Source of the DNA: an uncultured Oscillospiraceae bacterium | GTDB taxonomy: Bacteria > Bacillota > Clostridia > Oscillospirales > Oscillospiraceae | DNA: 64,000 nucleotides | Reading direction: 5' to 3' | Assembly (NCBI GenBank): GCA_934590325.1 | Contig: CAKTOW010000007.1 | Coordinates: 1-64,000 of the forward strand | Shown: positions 1 through 7,500 of the stretch, piece after piece | How the letters are laid out: every line of letters begins with the position of its first letter | Numbering within the stretch: the first letter of the stretch is position 1 | Translations under genes and position numbers: made by a program | The notes under the pieces: model-generated | What the model was told of the DNA's origin: nothing | What the model saw: only the letters and a program-made list of their open reading frames with translations | Database searches by the model: none

Positions 1-63
1 CTCAGATATGAAGCAGTATTTCTTCGGGTAAGGCGAGTGTGTTTCGGCAGGGGACTTTGGGTA

Positions 64-99
64 TATTCCTTGTCTATAGCGGCTCAACCGTTGAACTAT
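64..99. repeat. Imperfect direct repeat, copy A (flanks Fic gene)
   Basis: About 36 bases that recur at 1372-1407 in the same orientation with roughly six mismatches; the core TTGTCTATAGCGGCTCAA is identical. The two copies bracket the Fic gene. They could be duplicated ends of an insertion or two remnants of one gene: read on the minus strand both encode a peptide containing QRLSRYRQ. Function unknown. Confidence 0.6.
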
Positions 100-126
100 A
101 CGCCAACTTCCGTAAAGCGACCAAAA

Positions 127-160
127 GGGCCGCACCTGCTCGTATGAACAGGTGCGGCCC
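127..160 (-). terminator. Terminator hairpin after the Fic gene
   Basis: Perfect 12-bp inverted repeat (GGGCCGCACCTG / CAGGTGCGGCCC) with a 10-base loop, lying just past the stop of the minus-strand Fic gene and followed on that strand by a short T run. It is a plausible intrinsic terminator. Confidence 0.75.
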
Positions 161-177
161 TCTAATTTGACGGAAAT

Positions 178-1224
178 TTAATTCAGTCTGAAATAGCAGG
201 TGTTTTTACCTTTTCCTTCTTTTTTCAGTTCACCAACGGCGACTAACTTCCGCAAGGCTCCCTCTATGGAACTGTCGCTGAGCGTCGGGCAAAGCTCGCG
301 GATGTCCTGCTTATTGAACCGCCCGATTCTATTCTTGCTTGCTCTGCGCACCATTTCCAGTGCGGGCAGCTTGGTTTCTACAAGCGCCACGCGATCCTCA
401 AAGTCTTTATAGGCCGCAAGGATCGTTCCGAGCAGGTACTTGATGAAAGGCACTACATCCTCGGTGCCTTCGTGCCAGCCGGTTTGCGCCTGCGCAAGTG
501 CATCGTAGTACAGGTCCTTGTTTTTGGCAATTTTTGCTTCAAGGGAGATATACTTGCCGACATAAAATCCGCTCCGGTACAGGAGCAGTGTTGTGAGCAA
601 ACGGCTCATTCTTCCGTTGCCGTCATTAAACGGATGAATGCACAGGAAGTCATGGATGAAAACCGGGATTGCAATCAACGGCTCCAGTTCCATATTCCCG
701 ATTACGCGGTTGTATTCCTCGCAGATTCTATCCAGCGCTTCCGGCGTTTCATAAGGGGCGAGCGGTGTGAACAGCGTTTCCACATGACCGTCCGGATAGG
801 TGGCAGTGATATAGTTCTGCGTAGCTTTGGTGCGGCCCGCAAGCGGGTTATTCATGTGGCTGTACAAGATTTTATGAAGCTGCAGGATATAGTTCTGCGT
901 GATTGGAATCGCATCAAAGCTCTCATGAATGATACTCAGCACATCGCGGTATCCAGCGATCTCCTGCTCATCTCGGTTCCTCGGCGTGGTTTTCTCCTCG
1001 ACGAGCTGCCGGATTCGGGTACTCGTGGTGACGATGCCCTCGATGGCATTCGATGCCTCAGTGCTCTGTATCTTGGCAATCTCCACGAGCTTTTCAAGTT
1101 CCTCCGGACGCTGCTTCAAATACAATTCTTGCTTTCCGGCTTCCTTGTATATGGCCGCAATTAGGCCAAGAACATCCGAGTCCCACTTCTGTTCCTTAAT
1201 TGCAGAGTAATTGAAGGTTCTCAT
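178..1224 (-). CDS. Fic family protein (class II, N-terminal inhibitory helix)
   Basis: Fic-domain protein of 348 residues. Fic enzymes usually transfer AMP (or other nucleotide parts) from a nucleotide onto hydroxyl side chains of target proteins. The complete catalytic motif is visible at residues 197-208 (HPFNDGNGRMSR): catalytic His197, phosphate-binding GNGR. Residues 58-63 (SNAIEG) match the (S/T)xxxE(G/N) inhibitory-helix motif placed N-terminally, as in self-inhibited class II Fic proteins. The last ~70 residues look like a winged helix (QDIRELCPTLSDSSIEGALRK). The gene stands alone with no antitoxin partner and sits in DNA of lower GC content than most of the window. The start is preceded by GGAGGTGAAGG. 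Target unknown. Confidence 0.93.
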   Translation of the reverse strand: MRTFNYSAIKEQKWDSDVLGLIAAIYKEAGKQELYLKQRPEELEKLVEIAKIQSTEASNAIEGIVTTSTRIRQLVEEKTTPRNRDEQEIAGYRDVLSIIHESFDAIPITQNYILQLHKILYSHMNNPLAGRTKATQNYITATYPDGHVETLFTPLAPYETPEALDRICEEYNRVIGNMELEPLIAIPVFIHDFLCIHPFNDGNGRMSRLLTTLLLYRSGFYVGKYISLEAKIAKNKDLYYDALAQAQTGWHEGTEDVVPFIKYLLGTILAAYKDFEDRVALVETKLPALEMVRRASKNRIGRFNKQDIRELCPTLSDSSIEGALRKLVAVGELKKEGKGKNTCYFRLN

Positions 1225-1252
1225 TCCTTCACCTCCATTCGCTTTCCCTTAA

Positions 1253-1281
1253 ATAGTAATACGAAATAAGGGAATAGTCAA
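1253..1281 (-). promoter_or_regulatory. Probable promoter of the Fic gene, within inverted repeats
   Basis: On the minus strand TTGACT and TACTAT are 17 bases apart, about 30 bases upstream of the Fic start. The region is rich in inverted repeats: AATAGTAA at 1252-1259 against TTACTATT at 1302-1309, plus several AAGGGA/TCCCTT half sites. This looks like an operator, possibly for the protein's own winged-helix C-terminus (inference). Confidence 0.45.
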
Positions 1282-1371
1282 TAGACTGTGCCATAAATCC
1301 CTTACTATTATGCCTGTATTAAGGAATTTATACTCAGGGAGCACGAAAAGTACCTCGCTTATCTTCCTGCC

Positions 1372-1407
1372 TATTCTTTGTCTATAGCGGCTCAATCTTT
1401 GAGCTGT
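1372..1407. repeat. Imperfect direct repeat, copy B
   Basis: Second copy of the ~36-base sequence at 64-99. With copy A it brackets the Fic gene. A short minus-strand open frame running through it (1249-1431) has no supported start and is not annotated. Confidence 0.6.
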
Positions 1408-1472
1408 CACTCTCGCAGAAACCACTTGCATAACACCCTCCTCAGAGTTACAATGCAGACGGTCTGAAACAC

Positions 1473-1532
1473 AAAACGCTTCCCATCCGGCACCGGTGAA
1501 TCTTCACCGAAAACCGAACGGGAAGCGTTTTT
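1473..1532. terminator. Terminator-like hairpin
   Basis: Outer stem AAAACGCTTCCC pairs with GGGAAGCGTTTT, with a nested GGTGAA/TTCACC hairpin. A T run follows on the plus strand and an A run precedes, so it could act in both directions. No intact gene abuts it, so it may belong to the remnant element between the Fic gene and the tRNA fragment. Confidence 0.5.
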
Positions 1533-1667
1533 GACCACATAGATTACCACAGACGGCTCCGGAACACCCGGAAACAGTGGAGATAAGAGCGCCAAAGAGT
1601 AAATGAAACAAATAGAAAATGGCTGAAAACCGCTATAAACGAGCAGAAAAAGTGTCCCGATAAGTTT

Positions 1668-1709
1668 GGGACCAGGAGACCGTGCGTTCGAGCCGCACTA
1701 CTCGGACCA
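1668..1709 (+). tRNA. tRNA 3'-end fragment (probable attachment site)
   Basis: A good T arm is visible: GTGCG (1682-1686), loop TTCGAGC (1687-1693, fits TTCRANY), CGCAC (1694-1698), followed by an acceptor strand TACTCGG, one discriminator base and CCA (1707-1709). The matching 5' acceptor strand (CCGAGTA) and D arm are absent upstream, so this is only the 3' part of a tRNA gene. Such fragments typically mark one end of an integrated element that recombined into a tRNA 3' end. Amino-acid identity cannot be decided. Confidence 0.6.
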
Positions 1710-1745
1710 AAAGCCCTCTGAAATCGTGGATTTCAGAGGGCTTTT
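1710..1745 (+). terminator. Terminator directly after the tRNA fragment
   Basis: Near-perfect stem AAGCCCTCTGAAATC / GATTTCAGAGGGCTT with a three-base loop and following T run. Its position right after CCA is where a tRNA terminator is expected. Confidence 0.8.
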
Positions 1746-1812
1746 TCTGAAGTGTTTTTTGTTTTTATCCCAGATTATCGGGGTATTAACTATTGCGACA
1801 AGTGAAGGATAA

Positions 1813-1956
1813 AAGTATGACTTCCGGTTCGCCCGGAAAGACCTCCGGGCGAATGTACGGGAGTACCTACTCGCCTATATGACCGCGCATCCGGGCTGCA
1901 CCGAACAAGAATACCGCGCCGAGTGCCGGCGGGTATTCGGATGGATCCTGCAGTAG
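1813..1956 (+). pseudogene. Unrecognised short coding remnant
   Basis: A 47-codon open frame without a start, containing DFRFARKDLRANVREYL and HPGCTEQEYRAEC. Its composition looks protein-like. It is opened by an in-frame stop just upstream and ends within sequence belonging to the neighbouring hydrolase remnant, so it is probably a gene shard. Family not recognised. Confidence 0.3.
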
Positions 1957-2342
1957 CACTCGTATACCATGTCGTAGGTCTCGGTAATGCAGTGCTCCGC
2001 GCAGAGCGGATAAAACGGGAACCACACGTCGCAGCCGGTATCACGCGCCAGCTTACGCATCACGGGCAGGTCGCACCTGTCGGGACCGATGACCATTCCG
2101 CCGCCGAAGAAATAGAGGATCGCCCGCCGGGCCGGTCTCGGGCTCTCCCGGACGATCAGGCACGGAAAGCCGTTGACCGTGACGGTCTCATAATACGCCT
2201 TGCGGTCCGTGGGTGCAAAGACGCCCCGATGCCGGTTCTGCTTTTCTATCTCCCTGCGCAGCGCATCCTCCGGCAGGGCAAGCGCCTTTTTCGCGCCGGA
2301 CAACTTGTACACCGTGCGCAGCACAGAAGCAAAGATACTCAT
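1945..2342 (-). pseudogene. Truncated alpha/beta hydrolase (N-terminal remnant)
   Basis: The N-terminal ~130 residues resemble an esterase/lipase of the alpha/beta-hydrolase fold-3 type: a strand ending in FFGGGMVIG (the HGGG-like oxyanion-hole motif, with Phe replacing His) and a later FPFYPLCAEH segment. The coding similarity stops abruptly near 1945, before the nucleophile elbow and the rest of the triad, so the product would be inactive. A start with upstream GGAGG is present. It is one of four truncated genes in 1.8-3.6 kb. Confidence 0.7.
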
Positions 2343-2565
2343 ACGATCGACCTCCCTGTTTTACCATACGTCCCGCCTGTGATAGTATACGGCGCCGTAA
2401 CGCCCGGCACGAATAGTTAGAGCGGACTAACCATTTATTTTACAGAAAGCCGCATCTCTGCGGCTCTCCCCGGTATCAACGCCGCGCCCCGCAAGCACGT
2501 TCCTTTTGACCGTATAGTGGCAAAGTCTATTTTCCCTGTCAAGATGCCGCTCACACGGCGCGCGA

Positions 2566-2596
2566 ACGCCCCCTCCGGCACAGCCGGAGGGGGCGT
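2566..2596 (-). terminator. Terminator-like hairpin
   Basis: Stem ACGCCCCCTCCGG / CCGGAGGGGGCGT with a five-base loop, downstream of the macrodomain remnant on the minus strand. Confidence 0.55.
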
Positions 2597-2617
2597 CCTG
2601 GTACAGGGAGCTTTCCC

Positions 2618-3080
2618 TCATCTTTTCAGTTCCCGCAGCACCACGGCGATCTCCGCCGCCCGCTGGTTCGGGAAGCGGAACACCCCGGTGGAGATGCAGC
2701 AGAACGCGATGCTCTCTACGCCGTTCCGCTCCGCCAGCTTCAGGCAGGCGCGATAGCAGGAGGCCCGCAGCCGCTCGTCCTCCACCGTCACGCGCCCCTC
2801 CACGATGGGCCCCACCGTGTGCAGCACATAGTCGCAGGGCAGGTCATACGCCCGGGTGAGCTTCGCCTGTCCCGTGGGCTCGGCGTGCCCCTGCTCCGCC
2901 ATCAGGCGGGCACATTCCAGCCGCAGCTGGACGCCCGCATAGGTGTGGATGCAGTTGTCGATGCAGGCGTGGCAGCCGCTTCTGCTCCCCGCTCTCCGCC
3001 GGGATGGACAGATCGCGATACTCCGTTTTCTCTTTCATCAGCGACCGGATCAAAAACAGCCGCCGCTCCGCCTGCGTCAT
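2618..3080 (-). pseudogene. Macrodomain (ADP-ribose hydrolase) pseudogene
   Basis: Two frames carry the pieces. Residues from 3080 (MTQAERRLFLIRSLM) match the N-terminus of Firmicutes protein-ADP-ribose hydrolases. A second frame from about 2975 carries the macrodomain core (CDYVLHTVGPIVEGR, then FCCISTGVFRFPN, a macrodomain hallmark). The segment between them, which should hold the first ADP-ribose-binding loop, is mostly deleted, and the C-terminus is cut soon after AAEIAV. With an internal deletion and a frameshift it cannot make a full-length enzyme. Confidence 0.75.
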
Positions 3081-3101
3081 AACGCGCTCCTTTCCGGGCC
3101 C

Positions 3102-3468
3102 TTACTTGTTGGGGAAGAAAAAGCCCACGGTCATGTCCAGATAATTCACCCCGCTGTAGTCGGGGTACTTTGCCTGTACCTTCGCCCTCATCTCATCGGC
3201 GCTTTCGCAGGTCAGGGCGATCTCCTTCAGTTCCGTCAGATAGGCCACCTTGGTCTGCGCATCCTTCAGGTCCTCCGGGGTATAGTGGGAGGTCAGCACC
3301 AGGTCGAATCCTTTGCAGATATAGTAGTTCAGCTGGGAGATGATGCCGTCGGCATGGGGGCAGCCCGCCACGATGGAGTGGCAGTCGTGGCCCATCATGT
3401 GGGTGTACACGCAGTTGATCTCCGGGATCTCCAGATCGTAGGCCTCGGCATTGGGCTTCACCACGAAG
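3102..3468 (-). pseudogene. MBL-fold metallo-hydrolase, C-terminal remnant
   Basis: About 120 C-terminal residues of a metallo-beta-lactamase-superfamily protein of the type common in Clostridia (THMMGHDCHSIVAGC, then TSHYTPEDLKDAQTKVAYL, ending MTVGFFFPNK). The HxHxDH metal-binding N-terminal half is missing. The reading frame runs out exactly where an unrelated HxlR remnant begins (near 3468). Confidence 0.65.
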
Positions 3469-3561
3469 CGCTTCGGCGAACTGAAAAAATCCATCGGCCA
3501 CGTGACCCAGAAGGTCCTGACCGCCCAGCTGCGGGACATGGAGGACAAGGGCCTGCTGACC
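3469..3561 (+). pseudogene. HxlR-family regulator, internal remnant
   Basis: Thirty-one codons reading RFGELKKSIGHVTQKVLT and QLRDMEDKGLLT, the diagnostic helix-turn-helix core of HxlR/MarR-like regulators. Both ends are missing. It is on the opposite strand to, and abuts, the MBL remnant, so the junction is a clean recombination point rather than gradual decay. Confidence 0.65.
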
Positions 3562-3576
3562 CCCCCTCTCTGCCGC

Positions 3577-3617
3577 AAAAACAAGCGCCGAACCACCGGT
3601 TCGGCGCTTGTTTTTTT
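3577..3617 (-). terminator. Terminator of the surface-protein operon
   Basis: Strong stem ACAAGCGCCGAACC / GGTTCGGCGCTTGT with T runs on both strands. It lies just past the stop of the minus-strand lipoprotein gene and probably ends the riboswitch-controlled transcript. Confidence 0.85.
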
Positions 3618-3622
3618 GTCTG

Positions 3623-4486
3623 TCAGCCCGCGGCGTAGCCGCCGCCCACGTCGTCGCCGTAGTCGCAGGTATAGCGCCAGGCGATGCTGTCGCCGTCCTG
3701 CAGCACATAGCGGGAGCAGCCGTAGTTGGGGAACCAGCCGTTGACGGAGTACATCCACCCGGAGCCCTGGCTCACATCGAATTCATACAGGTTGTTGATG
3801 CCCTCCACGTATGCGCTGTTGTACATGGGCGTCCAGCTGGACTCCATGTGGATGCCGTTCTGTCTGCAGACCCGCTGCAGCACGTCAAATACACTCTCCC
3901 CCTCACTGAAGGTCACCGATGTGGTCCCCAGGATGACCCCGTTGGAGGGCACAAGGGGCTTTTTGGCATCCGCCGCCTCCTTGTCCCACTCGTCCCAGGC
4001 GTCCCAGTTGTCCAGAATGGTCTCACAGGTGATGGAGATAGTGCAGGTATAGGTGGTGCTCTTGTCGATCGTGGTGTCCTCCGGCTCCACCGGCGCGGGC
4101 TTGCCCTCCGGCACCGGGTCGGTCTCATACTTGTCCTTGCCGGTGTCCGGGTCTATCTCCTGCTTGGGCTCCTCCTGCTTTTTGGTGTCCTCCTGCTTTT
4201 TGGTGTCCTCCTGCTTTTTGGTGTCCTCCTCGGTCTTTTTGGCTTCACCAGCCGGCTTCTGCTCGTCAGACTTCTTGTCGTCCGCGGTCTTGCTCTCGTC
4301 CTGCTTGCCGTCAGCCTTGGCGGTGTCCGTCTTGGCTGCATCGTTCTTCTTGGACCCCGCGGTCTGCTCCTGCCGGGTCTTGTTCCCGGCAGGAGCGCTG
4401 TCCGCCGCCTTGTTGCCGCAGGCGGCGCAGGTCAGCAGCAGGGACAGCGCCAGCGCCAACAGCCAAAATCTCTTTGCTCTCTTCAT
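3623..4486 (-). CDS. DUF4430 lipoprotein (transcobalamin-like domain)
   Basis: Predicted 287-residue exported protein. The signal sequence (MKRAKRFWLLALALSLLL) ends in a lipobox-like LTCAAC, suggesting membrane anchoring by lipidation, though the box is not canonical. Residues ~25-135 are a Lys/Glu/Asp-rich linker with three tandem KKQEDT units. The C-terminal ~130 residues form a DUF4430 domain, the family related to the beta domain of animal transcobalamin and intrinsic factor, with the typical GSGWMYSVNGWFPNYG and DGDSIAWRYTCD segments. It follows the giant surface protein by 69 bases in one operon under a cobalamin riboswitch. I infer a corrinoid-binding or relay role at the membrane; the ligand is unproven. 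The start is chosen because GAGGT lies at a good distance; a start 27 bases upstream is possible. Confidence 0.85.
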   Translation of the reverse strand: MKRAKRFWLLALALSLLLTCAACGNKAADSAPAGNKTRQEQTAGSKKNDAAKTDTAKADGKQDESKTADDKKSDEQKPAGEAKKTEEDTKKQEDTKKQEDTKKQEEPKQEIDPDTGKDKYETDPVPEGKPAPVEPEDTTIDKSTTYTCTISITCETILDNWDAWDEWDKEAADAKKPLVPSNGVILGTTSVTFSEGESVFDVLQRVCRQNGIHMESSWTPMYNSAYVEGINNLYEFDVSQGSGWMYSVNGWFPNYGCSRYVLQDGDSIAWRYTCDYGDDVGGGYAAG

Positions 4487-4555
4487 GCTTTCCATACCTC
4501 GTAAAAGCGCCATACGCAGAGGCGCTCTCGCGCCCCTGCGTTGGCTGTTCCGTTG

Positions 4556-7500
4556 TTACTTGCCCGCGCGTTTCTGCTTCCGGGTCAGCACCACAGCGGC
4601 TGCCGCCGCCATGACCGCGCTGCCCAGCCACAGCACCATCTGGCTGTCGTCCGCCGTGCGTGCGGAGTCGGTCTTGTCCGGCGCCGTGGTGGCAGAGTTG
4701 TAGTAGTAGCGGTTGGAGGTCTCCGTCCAGCTGATAGCCACCGGGGACAGACCGGTCAGCGTCACCAGCAGGCCGTTGGGGGTCTTGGCGACAGCGGGGA
4801 ACTCCACGGTACCCACATCCTTGCCGCAGTCCGCCATAGTCACAAGGTGCGCCACGGTGAAGCTGTACTTGCTGTAATCTGCAGCGATCGCCTCGGGATA
4901 GGGCAGCAGTACGGTGATCTTGCCTTTTACCAGGTCCGCTTTGGTGGCAGGCGTCTTTACCTGCTCCCCATTCACGGTGGTGATGATCATCAACTGCACG
5001 TCAAACACCGCTGTGTTCTCCTCCGTGTTCTTGCTGTCCTTCTTGGTGATCTGCAGCTGCAGCTCGGCCTTGATCTTATCCTGGCTGTTCAGCTTCTCGT
5101 TATCCTTCAGGGTGTCGGGCACCTCGATCGTGTCAGATACCTCGATGCGCTTCAGCGTATCATCCTCGGACTTCACCGCACCGCAGACACACTGCGCACC
5201 TCCCACATAGGTATGCGCGGTCTTGTTGACCTCCGCTTTGCACACGGTGCATATCTGCCAGTGGTAGTCCTTGTCCATATAGACCACCGTGCCAGGCGTA
5301 TGCCCCAGCGCCGCGACGGTGCGGGTCTCGCTGGTACTGCAGACGGAGCAGGTGCGGGTCTCCACACCGGCCTTGGTGCAGGTCGCGGAGGTAGTTACCG
5401 TCCACGCGCCGAACTTATGCCCCAGCGCCGCGACGGTGCGGGTCTCTTCGGTGCCGCACACGGAGCAAACGCGCTTCTCGCTGCCAGCCTCGGTGCAGGT
5501 AGCGGCCTTGACAGTGGTCCACTCACCGAAGGTATGGGTGATGCAAACGTCCGTCATGTCGTACAGGAACGTCTTCTCGTTCTTCATACGGTAGTACGCC
5601 GCCAGCGCATAGTAGCCCTGCTCGGTGGACATACCGTCACGCGTGGTATCGGCCAGTTTGTGCTTGAATCCGCCGCCGTCCACATAGAAGCTGCACAGGG
5701 CGTCCAGCACGCTCACACCGCCCTTGGTAAACCGGGCATCGGTGACGGGGTCGATCCCCAGAGCGATCAGCATAACCACCACCTGGGCGGTGGACTCGCT
5801 GCTGGCCGCCTGGTTGCCGTACTCGCAGAAGGTACCGTCCGCCTTCTGGACGGAGGACAGGTACTCCAGCGCTTTGTCCACGGCCGCCTTGGCACTGGCA
5901 TTGGTTCTGTAGTAGGGCGCCAGCGCCTGCACGGCCATGGCGGTCATATCCACGTCAGCGGTCGGCTTGCTGCTGCCGATGTACCACGCACCGCTCTCCA
6001 TCTGCAGACCGACGATGGTACTCACCAGCGCGTCACGGGTCACGTCACCGGAGGTCGGATACTTGTGGCTGTCCAACGCCAGCAGCGCCCACACGGGGCC
6101 ATTGGTGCCCTGCCGCTTGATATAATTCATGTTGTCCAGGCCCTTCAGCAGATCATGTCCACCCACATCGGTGACGTCCTTGCCGATAGCCGTCAGCGCC
6201 AGGATGATACGGGAGTTCTCCGTGGACTTGTTTCTGTCCAGACGTCCAGTGGCGGCGATATGCGTCTTCACATAATTCTCCACCGTCTGGTAGTAGGTGT
6301 CAACATTGGGCACGTCGCGGCCGCTGCGGGCCAGTCCCAGTGCCATCCACTCGCCGCCGATGCTGCCGGTACCGGGAGTGCCCAGCCCCGCCAGATAGTC
6401 GCCGGTGTTCTTGTAGATATTCGCCGCGTCAGAAGCGGGAGCGGTGGTACCGGTCAGCTTCATATTGCTGACGCAGGCCATATCCTCACCGCCCTTATCA
6501 GCAGCATCCTTGACGTACTTAAAGGTCACCGTCCAGGTACCGGCGGACAGCCAGGCAGAGCAGCTGCCGCTGTTCTTTCCGCTGATGCCGTTGACCAGCG
6601 TTTTCGTATTGGTCCCATCGCTGAGGACAGCGGTGAACTTATCGCAACTGCTTTCGGAGGACACGCCGTAGTCGAAGGTCAGCACCGCAGGAGCGCTCAG
6701 TGTGAACGCGAAAGCGGTCTCAGAGGTACTTCTGTCGACATCAACATTGGTGCTCTCAAAGCGGTCCTTGGCCGTGTTATACCCCCACGGATACGTGCTA
6801 TCGGACACGGAAGCGGAGGTCACACCGGTCTCGGGCAGCGTCACATACTGCAAGCGCTCATCGTTCCATTCCTTGACGAACGCCTTGCACCGGTCACAGG
6901 TATAGGTGCGGTACGCAGGGTACTTCGTCACTGCGCTGCTTCCGGGTGTATGCCCCAACGCGGGCACAACATCCACCTTGGTCTCGCTGCAGCCGTTACG
7001 TTTGCAGGTACGGGTGATGCTGCCGTCCTTTGTGCAGTCGGGTGCAGCGGAAGTGCACTTACCGCAGTTATCATCAATGGTGGTGTGCGTGCACCAGTCA
7101 TGGCCCAGCGCCGCCGTATAGGTGTCCTTATAGATCACATTGCACTTGGTGCAGGTGTGGGTAGTATAGCCCTTCGACGTGCAGGTGGGGGCGGTGACGG
7201 TGCCCTCGGTGCCAGTCTCGTGGAACGTCACGTCCCTCTGCCACTTCAGCGCGGGATAGCCACCGCAGACAAGGCCAAACGCGCTCATGTCCAACTCGGC
7301 GTCTTTGACCAGCACTTCCGCGCTCTCGTCATCCTTGCTCAGGGAATAGCACTTGCTGATCTCCGCAGACGCGGCATGCACGCTGCCGAAGGCCTTGGTA
7401 TTTCCAGCGGTATAGCAACTTGTCACGGACATCTTGGCCAGAACTGCACCGGTAGACCAGTGTGTTCCTCCCTTCGCCTCGCCGCCGATGCCGCCGGCCA

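Noticed and set aside
178..1224. FicT/FicA toxin-antitoxin pair
   Set aside because: No separate antitoxin gene is present; the inhibitory helix is within the Fic protein itself.
1249..1595. Two small minus-strand open frames upstream of the Fic gene
   Set aside because: No ribosome-binding sites or recognisable content; they run through hairpins and the promoter region.
1630..1709. Complete tRNA gene
   Set aside because: Only T arm, acceptor 3' strand and CCA fit; no 5' acceptor, D arm or convincing anticodon loop precedes them.
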